In this document: positions 1-9,022 of the stretch, piece after piece | Numbering within the stretch: the stretch's first letter is position 1 | Layout: each line of letters begins with the position of its first letter | Source of the DNA: Shewanella sp. Choline-02u-19 | Lineage (GTDB): Bacteria > Pseudomonadota > Gammaproteobacteria > Enterobacterales > Shewanellaceae | Reading direction: 5' to 3' | Assembly (NCBI RefSeq): GCF_002836205.1 | Contig: NZ_PJBE01000013.1 | Coordinates: 3,038,001-3,102,000 of the forward strand | DNA: 64,000 nt | Translations under genes and position numbers: made by a program | Notes under the pieces: generated by a model | Seen by the model: the letters and a program-made list of their open reading frames with translations, nothing else | What the model was told of the DNA's origin: nothing | The model's database searches: none

Positions 1-1
1 A

Positions 2-517
2 TCAATTAATCTCCTCAAGAAAATCGGGCTTAGCGTAATGTAATCGGCTCCAATGCTCCGGGTCCGAGTAATAGCTTGCCATGACCAACTCTCTTAAACC
101 TTGATAAGCTGTCACCATCATTTCGATATAGCTTGTACGCCATCCTTGCAGCATCTCTATTAATTCCACGCTGTTACGCATCATCAGTGGCGTCATGCTG
201 CCCGTAAGAATTAACAGTCCTAATCGCCCTTCTAATAAGTCTAACAACTGTTCAAGCTCGGCCTGGCTATCTTCGGGTAACAACAAGATCGTTTGTTCAA
301 TAGCATCTAAGGTGCGGTTTTCAGCATCTCTTTTTAACCCAGGTACGTCAGGTAGTGCACCGTCGAGAAATACTGGCAGTAATACGCTAAAAAGCAGTCG
401 ATGTTTACCATCAAGCTTAGGATTGACATTGATGTAATCGGTAGAACAATAATTAACGCCTAGTGCTAGGCATGCCGTTCCAGCTAATGCAGTCGTTATA
501 AAAGTACGTCGTTCCAT
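2..517 (-). CDS. Tat-signal hypothetical protein (171 aa)
   Basis: Complete frame ending in TGA at the extreme left edge. The N-terminus carries a twin-arginine signature (ERRTFI, residues 2-7) followed by a short hydrophobic stretch to about residue 22, so folded export by the Tat pathway is likely. The rest is mostly helical and acidic, with a leucine-rich stretch at about 78-105, and has no catalytic motif I recognise. Small Tat-signal proteins of this size often precede a large redox enzyme such as a GMC-type oxidoreductase and act as its secretion or small subunit; the gene downstream lies outside the window, so that role is inference only. It is divergent from yheT. Confidence 0.7.
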   Translation of the reverse strand: MERRTFITTALAGTACLALGVNYCSTDYINVNPKLDGKHRLLFSVLLPVFLDGALPDVPGLKRDAENRTLDAIEQTILLLPEDSQAELEQLLDLLEGRLGLLILTGSMTPLMMRNSVELIEMLQGWRTSYIEMMVTAYQGLRELVMASYYSDPEHWSRLHYAKPDFLEEIN

Positions 518-705
518 CTTGTCCTCTTATTGTTATTATTGGCTTTTTATAAAAGCTGACGTTGATAAAAGGTGGGGTTTTCATCTTGCCTAATCACCAT
601 TAAGACACTGAGTTAAAGCGCTCCAAATTTGCTTTTTCGATCTGTGTTACACTCTTGTCATAATAACAATTAAACACACGTTTTAATTTTCAGCAATAGC
701 CAATT

Positions 706-1701
706 ATGATGACACACAAATTTTCACCTGCCTGGTGGGCTAAAAACCCCCATATCCAAACGATTTTACCCGTGCTAACCAAAGTGGACAGACCACCGTT
801 AGAAAGGGAAAGATTAGAGTTAGACGATGGTGATTTTATTGATCTTGACTGGCAAGGTAAGCCCCAAACAGGCCAGGTCATTGTTGTTATCGTACATGGC
901 CTAGAGGGCAGTTCAGCGTCTCATTATGCACGCCGTATTCTGGCCGAATGTAAAACGCAAAAACGATGCGCCGTAGTACATCATCATCGAAGTTGCTCTG
1001 GCGAATTAAATAGGCTGGTCAGGGGTTATCATAGCGGTGATACTCAAGATATTCAGGCGACTCTGATGCTACTTAAACAACGCTATCCGGACTCCCCTTT
1101 ACTGGCTGTGGGGTATAGTCTTGGTGGTAACGTTTTGATTAAGTATCAAGGCGAACAACAAGAGAAAAGCTTAATTGATCGAGCCGTTGCCATCTCTGCA
1201 CCGTTACACCTTGCTGCATGCGCTAAACGCCTAGAGAGCGGCTTTTCAAAGATGTACCAGAGCTATCTAATCAAACAACTGCAGGAGAAGATGATTGGCA
1301 AATTATCGACTCCAGCACTACAAGCCCTAATGCCTATTGGCAAAGCTGAAATTGAAAAATTGACCACTTTTTATGCTTTTGATGATCAGATAACGGCGCC
1401 ACTGCACGGTTTTAATGGTGTGGACGACTATTACCATCGCGCCAGCGGTCTTCCCTATTTGAGCACAATTCAAAAACCAACCTTAGTGATCCATGCCAAA
1501 GATGATCCCTTTATGACCCATGCAGTGATCCCGACGAGTGACCAGTTAGCGGCACAGGTCGAATATGAATTACATGAGAATGGTGGCCATGTCGGCTTTA
1601 TTGAAGGCGGTACGCCATGGCGCCCACGCTACTATATTGAAAAGAGAATTTTGTCTTTTTTAACCTCTCACCTCAATCAACCTGAGAATAAACCATGCTA
1701 G
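706..1701 (+). CDS. yheT: YheT family alpha/beta hydrolase
   Basis: 331 residues, close to the usual YheT length (about 340). The N-terminal WWAKNPHIQTI segment is characteristic of the YheT/COG0429 hydrolases. The nucleophile elbow GYSLGG lies near residue 136-141, a candidate acid DD near 265 and the histidine in NGGHVGF near 294, giving a complete Ser-Asp-His triad. The substrate is unknown; relatives act on carboxyl esters. Two ATGs are adjacent at the start. The 3' end overlaps the yheU start by seven bases (ATGCTAG), so the two are co-translated, as in other gammaproteobacteria. Confidence 0.92.
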   Translation: MMTHKFSPAWWAKNPHIQTILPVLTKVDRPPLERERLELDDGDFIDLDWQGKPQTGQVIVVIVHGLEGSSASHYARRILAECKTQKRCAVVHHHRSCSGELNRLVRGYHSGDTQDIQATLMLLKQRYPDSPLLAVGYSLGGNVLIKYQGEQQEKSLIDRAVAISAPLHLAACAKRLESGFSKMYQSYLIKQLQEKMIGKLSTPALQALMPIGKAEIEKLTTFYAFDDQITAPLHGFNGVDDYYHRASGLPYLSTIQKPTLVIHAKDDPFMTHAVIPTSDQLAAQVEYELHENGGHVGFIEGGTPWRPRYYIEKRILSFLTSHLNQPENKPC

Positions 1702-1949
1702 TTCCGTATGAATCATTAAACCAATTGCCCCCTGAAACATTTGAAAACATTATCAAAGAGTTTCTCATTGGCCAGCTAGAAGATGGCAGTTTTTCAGGTA
1801 CTGATGCAGACAGTATGAAGAGTGCAATTTCGACCTGTCGTGCCGCACTCGCGCGTGGCGAATTAGTGGTCGAGTTTAGCGAAGAGGAAGAATCTATCGC
1901 AATTAGGCGTAAAGAAGATATTGTAACAATGGATCCAGCTCAAGATTGA
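1695..1949 (+). CDS. yheU: YheU family protein (UPF0270)
   Basis: 84-residue small acidic cytoplasmic protein. It begins with the family signature LVPYESL and contains the conserved FLIGQLEDGSF-like block near residues 23-33. The molecular function of the family is not established. The start overlaps the end of yheT, so the pair forms one transcription unit. The C-terminus runs slightly beyond the usual 72-76 residues with an acidic and hydroxyl-rich tail. Confidence 0.92.
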   Translation: MLVPYESLNQLPPETFENIIKEFLIGQLEDGSFSGTDADSMKSAISTCRAALARGELVVEFSEEEESIAIRRKEDIVTMDPAQD

Positions 1950-1974
1950 CCTGAGAGATTCGAATACGTATAAC

Positions 1975-2243
1975 TATACCCAATCAACTTCAAGATGTAT
2001 GATTTCAGTGGGAATTAAAAGTGACTTAAACAAGGCTTTGGGCGCAGCGCAATAGCTGGTCTATTGTCAAGTTCAGTTACGCGGTTTAAATCACTTTTAA
2101 ACCCACCCAAAGGGAGCGCCTGAGCAAAGCCACTTTTTCGTTGCGCAGTTTGATAAGGGAACAACCATTATTACAACTGTGCGCCTTGAATTGGCTCCGC
2201 TCAGGCAGCTCTGAAACAGGCACTTTGAAGTAGAATGGGTATA
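1975..2243. mobile_element. MITE-like element with 23-bp terminal inverted repeats
   Basis: The left end (1975-1997) reads TATACCCAATCAACTTCAAG and continues ATG; the right end (2221-2243) is its inverted counterpart, matching at 19 of 23 positions. The 269-bp interior has no open frame of note and includes a GC-rich segment (about 2100-2120 and 2190-2210). No transposase is present, so if mobile it would be a non-autonomous miniature element. It lies in the 400-bp gap between yheU and prkB and may carry promoter or terminator signals. No clear target-site duplication beyond a possible TA. Confidence 0.55.
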
Positions 2244-2352
2244 AAATTCACATACAGTTTTTGAAGAACCAGATTTGTTGCAGGATCAAAACCATTAGCC
2301 ATATTTGGCGGTGTCCAGGTGATATTCAACTGTCTCTATTTTAGGTAAAAAA

Positions 2353-3240
2353 ATGTCAGCGAAACATCCTATTATTGCTGTTACAGGCTCATCCGGTGCC
2401 GGTACGACAACGACAACAACTGCATTCAATCATATCTTTAGGCAACTTGGGATTAATGCAGTCATTGTTGAAGGCGATAGCTTTCATCATTTCACTCGCC
2501 CAGAAATGGCGGTGATGATCCGTAAAGAAAAAACTGAAAATCGTAACATCAGTTACTTTGGCCCTGAAGCCAACGATTTTCAACGTTTAGAGCAATGCTT
2601 TAGCGACTATGGCAGCACAGGCCAAGGTGAGACCCGCGCATACCTGCATACCTTTGACGAAGCCGTTCCATTCAACCAAATGCCTGGCACTTTCACCCAG
2701 TGGCATCCGCTGCCCGAAAATACCGAAATGCTTTATTATGAAGGTCTACACGGCGGCGTAGTCACCGATGATTGTGACGTGGCACAGCATGTCGATCTGC
2801 TGATAGGTATGGTACCTATTGTTAATTTAGAGTGGATTCAAAAGATTATTCGTGACACTTCTGAACGAGGTCATAGCCGTGAAAAAGTCATGGACTCGAT
2901 AGTGCGCAGTATGGACGATTATATTAACCATATGACACCACAATTCTCTCGCACCCATATTAATTTTCAACGGGTGCCAACCGTAGATACCTCGAACCCT
3001 TTTAGTGCAAAAAGCATCCCGAGCTTAGATGAGAGCTTTGTGGTGATCCGTTTTCGTGGAATTAAAAACGTCGACTTCCCTTATTACTTGCGGATGATCC
3101 AAGGCTCCTTTATGTCTCGCATCAACACGTTAGTGGTGCCAGGTGGCAAGATGTCGTTGGCTATGGAACTGATCCTAACCCCACTGGTTAAGGACTTAAT
3201 GGATAAGCGACTGCAGCTAATCACACCAGAGAATGAGTAA
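2353..3240 (+). CDS. prkB: Phosphoribulokinase-family protein PrkB
   Basis: 295 residues, near the usual PrkB length (289). A P-loop, GSSGAGTTTTTT, lies at residues 11-22, followed by the VEGDSFHHFTRPEM block and the YYEGLHGG motif near 135, all typical of the proteobacterial phosphoribulokinase/uridine kinase family. No Rubisco or other Calvin-cycle gene is nearby, so carbon fixation is unlikely; the physiological substrate in heterotrophs is unknown. In enterobacteria it sits next to yheU and near crp, as here. The start ATG follows a weak AGGTAAAAAA upstream sequence. Confidence 0.93.
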   Translation: MSAKHPIIAVTGSSGAGTTTTTTAFNHIFRQLGINAVIVEGDSFHHFTRPEMAVMIRKEKTENRNISYFGPEANDFQRLEQCFSDYGSTGQGETRAYLHTFDEAVPFNQMPGTFTQWHPLPENTEMLYYEGLHGGVVTDDCDVAQHVDLLIGMVPIVNLEWIQKIIRDTSERGHSREKVMDSIVRSMDDYINHMTPQFSRTHINFQRVPTVDTSNPFSAKSIPSLDESFVVIRFRGIKNVDFPYYLRMIQGSFMSRINTLVVPGGKMSLAMELILTPLVKDLMDKRLQLITPENE

Positions 3241-3347
3241 TTCAATCCGACGATTCACAGTCTTAAGATTTGTTTAAGGTAGGTTCTGTAGACTTTGGCT
3301 TATCGGGATTTCAGGCGAAAGAACGATAAGTTAGCATGCTCTTGGCG

Positions 3348-4366
3348 GTGAATTCCCCCATCTTGATCTGTTTATTACCTTGGGCATGCTGGCTAACCTC
3401 TAAATAAAGTGAATTCCACATCCATGTTGATCTGTTCATCTCCTTGAAGATGCTCGCTAACCTCTAAATAAAGTGAATTCCACATCCATGTTGATCTGTT
3501 TATTACCTTGGGCATGCTTGCTAACCTCTAAATAAAGCGAATTCCACATCCATGTTGATCTGTTCATCTCCTTGAAGATGCTTGCTAACCTCTAAATAAA
3601 GTAAATTCCATCCCCATGTTGATCTGTTCATCTCCTTGGAAATACTGGCTAACCTCTCTTAACAATCAACATCCATATTGATTTGTTCATCTCCTTGAAG
3701 ATGCTTGCTAACCTCTAAATAAAGTAAATTCCATCCCCATGTTGATCTGTTCATCTCCTTGAAGATGCTGGCTAACCTCTAAATAAAGTGAATTCCACAT
3801 CCATGTTGATCTGTTCATCTCCTTGAAGATGCTTGCTAACCTCTAAATAAAGTGAATTCCACATCCATGTTGATCTGTTCATCTCCTTGAAGATGCTTGC
3901 TAACCTCTAAATAAAGTGAATTCCACAACCATGTTGATCTGTTCATCTCCTTGAAGATGCTTGCTAACCTCTAAATAAAGTGAATTCCACATCCATGTTG
4001 ATCTGTTCATCTCCTTGAAGATGCTCGCTAACCTCTAAATAAAGTAAATTCCATCCCCATGTTGATCTGTTCATCTCCTTGGAAATACTGGCTAACCTCT
4101 CTTAACAATCAACATCCAGTGAATTCCACATCTATATTGATTTGTTCATCTCCTTGAAGATGCTCGCTAACCTCTCTTAACAATCAACATCCAGTGAATT
4201 CCACATCCATGTTGATCTGTTCATCTCCTTGAAGATGCTCGCTAACCTCTAAATAAAGTAAATTCCATCCCCATGTTCATCTATTCATCTCCTTGAAAAT
4301 ACAGGCTAAGTTCTCTTAACAATCAACACTAAGTGAATTCCACACCCATATTGATCAGATTATCCT
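3348..4366. repeat. Array of about 16 tandem repeats, 64-bp unit
   Basis: Period measured from successive AAATAAAGTG starts at 3781, 3845 and 3909 is exactly 64 bases. Each unit contains AAATAAAGTGAATTCCACAT, then CATGTTGATCTGTTCATCTC, CTTGAAGATGCTTGCTAAC and CTCT. Some units are variant: about 3601, 4045 and 4258 begin with a GTAAATTCCATCCCC form, and they are followed by CTCTTAACAATCAACATCCA instead of the normal junction, giving spacings near 60 and 75. Degenerate units cap both ends (about 3350 and 4340). There are no unique spacers, so it is not CRISPR. 64 is not a multiple of three and no long frame runs through it. It fills most of the gap between prkB and the Sel1 gene. Confidence 0.9.
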
Positions 4367-4469
4367 CCGGAACATGGCCGCAGATAACAGCCTCGATTGA
4401 GTCGGTCTGTGGATTTCCATATTTGATTAGAGGTAATAACTAGTTGAATGGGTTTATTCGAGACACAAA

Positions 4470-4497
4470 AAAAGCGCTTAATCACTTAAGCGCTTTT
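4470..4497 (-). terminator. Terminator of the Sel1 gene
   Basis: Perfect 12-bp stem, AAAAGCGCTTAA paired with TTAAGCGCTTTT, around a 4-base loop. On the minus strand it is followed by a run of seven T. It lies 16 bases past the Sel1 stop codon. Confidence 0.85.
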
Positions 4498-4512
4498 CAA
4501 ATTTGATGAGTG

Positions 4513-5295
4513 TTAATTACCGATTAAAGGCACCACTTCACGAAAGGGCTCAAAGTTTTGGTATGTTTCCAATCGCTGGATAAACGCACCCGTCTTACTT
4601 TGATCAGAGGTGAGTGCTAATGCCTCAATCGCTTTTTGCTGAGTAGAAATGGCTGCATCAAAATCGCCAACTTCCGCATACGCTGCGGCAAGGTTATCCA
4701 ATGTGGTCGGGTCTTTTTTATTCGCTTTTAGCAGATTAAGTGACAGCGCTAATGCTTGGTCACCGTCTCGATACTTAGCTTCTGGACACGTCGCTAAAAT
4801 CCAAGCAACATTACTTAATGAGATCTCATCGCCGACCAGCTTAAATTGCTCTACCGCTTTACCACAATTACGCTCAACCCCTTCGCCACCAGCAGCATAA
4901 ATAAAGCCTAATCTAAAGTCAGCCCGCTTATTGCCCTGCTTACTCAGCGCCGTGTACCACTGTTTTGCCGTTGGCAGGTCACGAGTCACTATGCTGCCTT
5001 CAAACGCCAAGTCAGCGACTGTTTGCTGCGCTTTAGCATGGCCTTGCTTAGCAGCGCGGGTCACCCACTCCATGCCTACAGTTTGGTTCTGTTCAACAAA
5101 TCGTCCAGACAAATACATCAACCCAAGCAGATATTGGGCATCGGAATCACCGTGAGCCGCTTTCAAATGGATATGTGCTACCCGGCTGGCTTCAGCTGTA
5201 CCTACAGGCTGAGGAATTGAAAAAGCTTGAGCAGCAGGGCTCGCGGCTATCAAAAAGACCACTACAGTATTTAAAATCCAAGGTCTAAACTTCAC
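4513..5295 (-). CDS. Secreted Sel1/TPR-repeat protein
   Basis: Start chosen at GTG 5295 because AGGAG lies five bases upstream; an in-frame codon at 5328 would give 11 extra residues without a ribosome site. The product is 260 residues with a signal peptide (hydrophobic core around VVVFLIAASPAAQA, cleavage after AQA). Two to three Sel1 repeats follow (DAQYLLGLMYLSG, then KAQQTVADLAFEG and a degenerate third), then a TPR-like helix pair (LDNLAAAYAEVGDFDAAI). Such proteins are periplasmic scaffolds; no partner can be named. It is monocistronic and has its own terminator. Confidence 0.85.
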   Translation of the reverse strand: MKFRPWILNTVVVFLIAASPAAQAFSIPQPVGTAEASRVAHIHLKAAHGDSDAQYLLGLMYLSGRFVEQNQTVGMEWVTRAAKQGHAKAQQTVADLAFEGSIVTRDLPTAKQWYTALSKQGNKRADFRLGFIYAAGGEGVERNCGKAVEQFKLVGDEISLSNVAWILATCPEAKYRDGDQALALSLNLLKANKKDPTTLDNLAAAYAEVGDFDAAISTQQKAIEALALTSDQSKTGAFIQRLETYQNFEPFREVVPLIGN

Positions 5296-5735
5296 ACGCG
5301 CTCCTATTAAATCAAACAACTCAAGCATGGCTAATTGATCAATGCTGAACTATATCTTTTAGCAGTTAGCCAGAAATTCAGACAAAAGTCGAGGATAAAG
5401 CCCTTAACTACACAAATGAGAATCACTCTCATTAAAAGCGTCCGAATTTATGACATTAAATCCAGCCTTGTATTAAGCGATGATTCGCCTAACTGCCAGC
5501 GACCAAACAAGATGTGATATCGCTTGCAGAGTTAACCATACTATTATTGGAAAAGACGTAATAAGTTGACATATATTACTAATGTATCAGAATAAAAGAC
5601 TATCATCATAGCTAGTTACCTTTATGCGATAAGTCTAAAGTAAGACTTCCATCAAGGTTTCATCTGCTTAATTGACGTAAGATGCTTAATTAGCATATTC
5701 TTACTCTTAACGTAAATCAGTCGAGGAACATAGGC
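5296..5735. other. Intergenic region upstream of crp
   Basis: This 440-bp AT-rich gap separates the divergent Sel1 and crp genes. A perfect -35-like TTGACA lies at 5566-5571, but no good -10 sits 16-18 bases after it (AGAATA at 5589 is the best). I see no clear TGTGA-N6-TCACA site for Crp autoregulation, and no repeat or gene. Confidence 0.35.
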
Positions 5736-6371
5736 ATGGCTCTGATTGGAAAGCCAAAACCGGATCCTACTTTGGAATGGTTTTTATCACACTGTCACAT
5801 TCATAAGTATCCAGCCAAAAGCACTTTGATCCACGCTGGTGAAGATTCAGATACGCTTTATTACATCGTAAAAGGCTCTGTAGCCGTCTTGATTAAAGAC
5901 GAAGAAGGTAAAGAGATGATTCTTTCTTACCTTAACCAGGGCGACTTTATCGGTGAATTAGGTCTGTTCGAAGAACAAGCTGAACGTACTGCTTGGGTTC
6001 GTGCTAAGCAAGCCTGTGAGATTGCTGAAATTTCATATAAGAAATTTAAGCAACTCATTCAGGTTAATCCTGAAATTTTGATGAAGCTTTCTTCACAAAT
6101 GGCTCACCGCCTGCACAGCACAAGCCAAAAAGTGGGTGACTTAGCCTTCTTAGACGTTGCTGGCAGAATAGCGCAGACATTGCTTCATCTAGCTAAGCAG
6201 CCAGATGCGATGACGCATCCTGACGGCATGCAGATTAAGATCACTCGTCAAGAGATTGGCCAGATTGTTGGTTGTTCTCGCGAGACTGTTGGTCGTATCT
6301 TGAAAATGCTAGAAGAACAAAGCCTTATACAAGCTCATGGTAAGACTATCGTAGTATACGGTACTCGCTAA
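5736..6371 (+). CDS. crp: Cyclic AMP receptor protein Crp
   Basis: 211 residues against 210 in E. coli. It has the N-terminal cyclic-nucleotide-binding barrel (GDFIGELGLFEE, then the ERTAWVRAK phosphate-binding cassette near residues 83-91), the long dimer helix, and a C-terminal winged helix with the recognition helix in CSRETVGRILKML (about 179-191). It is the global regulator of carbon use; in Shewanella Crp also controls anaerobic respiration, so it may act on the cytochrome loci in this window, though that is inference. GAGGA precedes the ATG. A strong terminator follows. Confidence 0.98.
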   Translation: MALIGKPKPDPTLEWFLSHCHIHKYPAKSTLIHAGEDSDTLYYIVKGSVAVLIKDEEGKEMILSYLNQGDFIGELGLFEEQAERTAWVRAKQACEIAEISYKKFKQLIQVNPEILMKLSSQMAHRLHSTSQKVGDLAFLDVAGRIAQTLLHLAKQPDAMTHPDGMQIKITRQEIGQIVGCSRETVGRILKMLEEQSLIQAHGKTIVVYGTR

Positions 6372-6409
6372 TACAGTATTAAGCTCGGTTTAATACAGCT
6401 TCTATAAAA

Positions 6410-6441
6410 TGGTCTGAGATTAATCTCAGGCCATTTTTTTT
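6410..6441 (+). terminator. Terminator of crp
   Basis: Stem TGGTCTGAGAT with ATCTCAGGCCA (one G-T pair), two-base loop, then eight T. The T run abuts the ribosome-binding site of the following PepSY gene. Confidence 0.9.
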
Positions 6442-6453
6442 TAGGAGTACCGC

Positions 6454-6792
6454 TTGAAAATTGCTATTTATTTAAGCATTTTAGTTTGCTTACTAAAACT
6501 CCCCGTATTGGTATTTGCCAATCAAAAAGTGGAAGTGCAGCACTATCAAGCGCAACTGCTGGTGAAGAGTGGTCAAATCCTGTCATTAGACGTTACACTT
6601 GTTGGCATCAAAGCTATCTGTCACGGTAAGCTTATCGATGCCCATCTTTACCAATATGATGGCAATTGGCTGTATGAAATACAAATTCGCAACCCAAATG
6701 GTGAGATTGTAGATCTGATCCTAAATGCACGTAACGGACAACTCACTAACCCAGCAAAAATGCCAAGTCGTTGTATTGCAGAAACACTGTAA
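6454..6792 (+). CDS. Exported PepSY-like protein
   Basis: 112 residues from a TTG start; TAGGAG lies six bases upstream and no ATG fits. A signal peptide ends near VFANQ (residue 23). The remainder has the PepSY pattern: a helix (HYQAQLLVKSGQILSL), then strands YQYDGNWLYEIQIRNPNGEIVDLILNAR split by short turns, and two cysteines (about 50 and 107). PepSY proteins near two-component systems are often periplasmic inhibitors or sensors. It is followed after 97 bases by a PhoP-like regulator in the same direction, and an accessory role to that pair is inferred. Confidence 0.8.
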   Translation: MKIAIYLSILVCLLKLPVLVFANQKVEVQHYQAQLLVKSGQILSLDVTLVGIKAICHGKLIDAHLYQYDGNWLYEIQIRNPNGEIVDLILNARNGQLTNPAKMPSRCIAETL

Positions 6793-6889
6793 TATATAAA
6801 ACACATAGCTTTGCATTACTTTTGAGTTAACATTACCAGTCAAAAGCTAAGCGCGATTAACGCTACAGGCACGATTGAGAGCACACTTT

Positions 6890-7564
6890 ATGAAATTACT
6901 CCTTGTTGAAGATAACGCCCTACTTGTTGAAGAACTGCTAAAACAGCTTAAGCAAGCAGGCTATGTCACTGATGCTACCGACAAGATTAGCGAAGCTGAT
7001 TATCTAATGAATGAAACCCAATATGATTGCGTGATCCTTGACATTGGCTTACCTGACGGTAATGGCCTTGAGTTGCTCGAGCGCTGGCGTGAACAAGGCA
7101 TACATACACCGGTTATCATGCTAACTGCGCGGAGCCAATGGCATGAGAAAGTCGAAGGCTTTAACTCTGGCGCTGATGACTACTTAGGTAAACCTTTTCA
7201 TACCCAAGAGCTACTTGTCAGGATCCAAGCGTTGATCCAACGTGCTCATGGTAAAGCCAACTCACCTAACAAACAGCTCACTTATGCTGGCGTTGCTTTA
7301 GACGAAGGACAGCAATCTGTCACTATAGGTGAAAATACCTTTGAGCTAACCGCAATGGAATTTAGGCTATTAAAGATATTCTTAATGTCACCTAAAAAAC
7401 TCCTTTCAAAAGCGCAGCTCACCGATAAGTTATATCAATTTGACGACGAAAAAGAGAGTAATGTTGTTGAAGTATACGTCACTCACCTTCGTAAAAAATT
7501 GGGTAAAACCGCTATCGAAACACGTCGCGGCCAGGGGTATATTTTTCACGGCGTGGTGCAATGA
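6890..7564 (+). CDS. OmpR/PhoP-family response regulator
   Basis: Start taken at MKLLLVEDN; the frame extends to a TTG 15 bases upstream without support. 224 residues. The receiver domain (1-115) has the acidic pair ED at 7-8, phospho-acceptor D51 (ILDIGLPDG), T in LTARS and K in GKPF near 102. The C-terminal OmpR-type winged helix has ELTAMEFRLLKIF and ends in RRGQGYIF. It resembles PhoP (shared VEDNALL start and GQGY end) and related QseB regulators, but target genes cannot be told. It overlaps the kinase by four bases (ATGA). Confidence 0.93.
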   Translation: MKLLLVEDNALLVEELLKQLKQAGYVTDATDKISEADYLMNETQYDCVILDIGLPDGNGLELLERWREQGIHTPVIMLTARSQWHEKVEGFNSGADDYLGKPFHTQELLVRIQALIQRAHGKANSPNKQLTYAGVALDEGQQSVTIGENTFELTAMEFRLLKIFLMSPKKLLSKAQLTDKLYQFDDEKESNVVEVYVTHLRKKLGKTAIETRRGQGYIFHGVVQ

Positions 7565-8892
7565 TATCCATCCGTAGCAAACTAAGCCTGTGGTTAACAG
7601 GCTTAGTTGTTATCGCCACAATAGTGGCGCTGGTCTTTTTCGAGTCCATGCTACGCCAAGCCTTCCATGATTCGATTATTGCAAGGCTGCAAGAAGATCT
7701 TCAACAAGTATTACTCGCCACTCACATCGAGGACGGCAGCCTCAGCATTGATCAAACCCAACTTTCAAATTTCTATAAACCCGTCTATTCAGGTCGCTAC
7801 TATCAACTTGATCTGCCAGAGCAGGAGCTAAGATCGCGGTCACTGTGGGATCAACGCTTAGAAGTTGCCGACTTAAAAGAGGGGGAGACGCGAGCATGGC
7901 AGACCAAGGGGCCACAAAATCATGATATTCAACTGTTATCGATAGGTCTTAATTCTGATACTTCAGGGCTCAATGCCACACTCACCGTAGCGCAAGACTT
8001 AAGTATTGGTCGCAAAATAGTCTCAGAAATTTATGGTACTAAGCTTATCGTCAATCTTGTTATGTTGATGGCAATGATAATGGGGATTTTTTTGGTGCTG
8101 CGTCAATCCTTTAAACCCGTCAGTCAAATGAAAGATACTTTGGCTCGGTTACGTGAAGGCGAAATATCTTCATTCGATCTCAATACCATCCCCTTAGAAT
8201 TGCAACCATTAGCCTCGAACTATAATGAGCTTTTACTGTATTCGAGTAAGCAGATTGAGCGTAGTCGCAATAATTTAGGCAACTTAAGCCACGGGCTTAA
8301 AACGCCGCTAGCGGTCATGCAGCAACAAGTTGAAGTATTAGGCTTAAAAGATCCTGATTCTGCAGAAGCATTACAAAAACAACTCGATCTAGTGCATAAA
8401 ATGATTGAGAGAAAGCTCGCTGCAGCGCGTATAACTGGTGATATGTTACCGGCGGCGCAAATGCAATTACCTAAAGATATTGAAGATCTGGTGCAGACTC
8501 TAAAAAAAGTGCATCGCACTAAGACCATCAATTGCCGCTTAGATATTCCAGCAGACATCAGACGACTCCCCATGCATCGCGAAGATGGCATGGAACTACT
8601 GGGTAACTTATTAGACAACGCGTTTAAATGGGCTGACACTGAAATTAGAGTATGTATCAGCAATCATGATCAGCAGCTCATTATCAGTATTGAAGATGAT
8701 GGTCCAGGAGTGAAAACAGAAGAGTTGGCGCTATTGACTCATCGGGGAAAACGTTTAGATGAAGCCACCATGGGCCACGGACTCGGACTATCGATTGTTA
8801 AGGATATTGCCGAACAATATAAGATTGTATTGCAATTTCAACACAGCTTATCTTTATCCGGTCTTAAAGTGACACTGCATTTTTCGGTTTAA
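7561..8892 (+). CDS. PhoQ-like sensor histidine kinase
   Basis: 443 residues. Membrane helices lie at about 9-31 and 158-180, enclosing a periplasmic sensor domain of about 125 residues. A HAMP-like linker follows, then the dimerisation helix with phospho-acceptor H244 in SHGLKTPLAV, which is the PhoQ form of the H-box. The ATPase boxes are LLGNLLDNAFKWA (N), EDDGPGV (G1) and GHGLGLSIV (G2). All residues for activity are present. The overlap with the regulator gene makes this a coupled pair. The signal (cations, peptides or other) cannot be read from sequence. Confidence 0.93.
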   Translation: MISIRSKLSLWLTGLVVIATIVALVFFESMLRQAFHDSIIARLQEDLQQVLLATHIEDGSLSIDQTQLSNFYKPVYSGRYYQLDLPEQELRSRSLWDQRLEVADLKEGETRAWQTKGPQNHDIQLLSIGLNSDTSGLNATLTVAQDLSIGRKIVSEIYGTKLIVNLVMLMAMIMGIFLVLRQSFKPVSQMKDTLARLREGEISSFDLNTIPLELQPLASNYNELLLYSSKQIERSRNNLGNLSHGLKTPLAVMQQQVEVLGLKDPDSAEALQKQLDLVHKMIERKLAAARITGDMLPAAQMQLPKDIEDLVQTLKKVHRTKTINCRLDIPADIRRLPMHREDGMELLGNLLDNAFKWADTEIRVCISNHDQQLIISIEDDGPGVKTEELALLTHRGKRLDEATMGHGLGLSIVKDIAEQYKIVLQFQHSLSLSGLKVTLHFSV

Positions 8893-8920
8893 TGCCAATG
8901 GCTTTATCAGCCGTAAAATC

Positions 8921-8963
8921 TAGACACAAAAAAGCCGGATTGACTCCGGCTTTTTTGTGTCTA
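8921..8963. terminator. Bidirectional terminator between convergent genes
   Basis: Perfect 19-bp inverted repeat, TAGACACAAAAAAGCCGGA and its complement, around a five-base loop. A-rich and T-rich arms allow function on both strands: it ends the kinase gene and the ast/DUF1338 cluster. Confidence 0.92.
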
Positions 8964-9022
8964 ATGCTAAAAATCTAGCACCCTGTTTAGTTCACCATTG
9001 AGCCAGTGGCCAAATTGACGAT

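Noticed and set aside
2353..3240. Calvin-cycle phosphoribulokinase
   Set aside because: PrkB orthologue by length and synteny, with no Rubisco nearby.
3348..4366. CRISPR array
   Set aside because: Repeats are contiguous and near-identical, without unique spacers, and no cas gene is near.
3348..4366. Peptide genes on the minus strand of each 64-bp unit, with AAGGAG next to ATG
   Set aside because: Each such frame is only about 36 codons, overlaps the next unit in another frame, and 64 is not a multiple of three.
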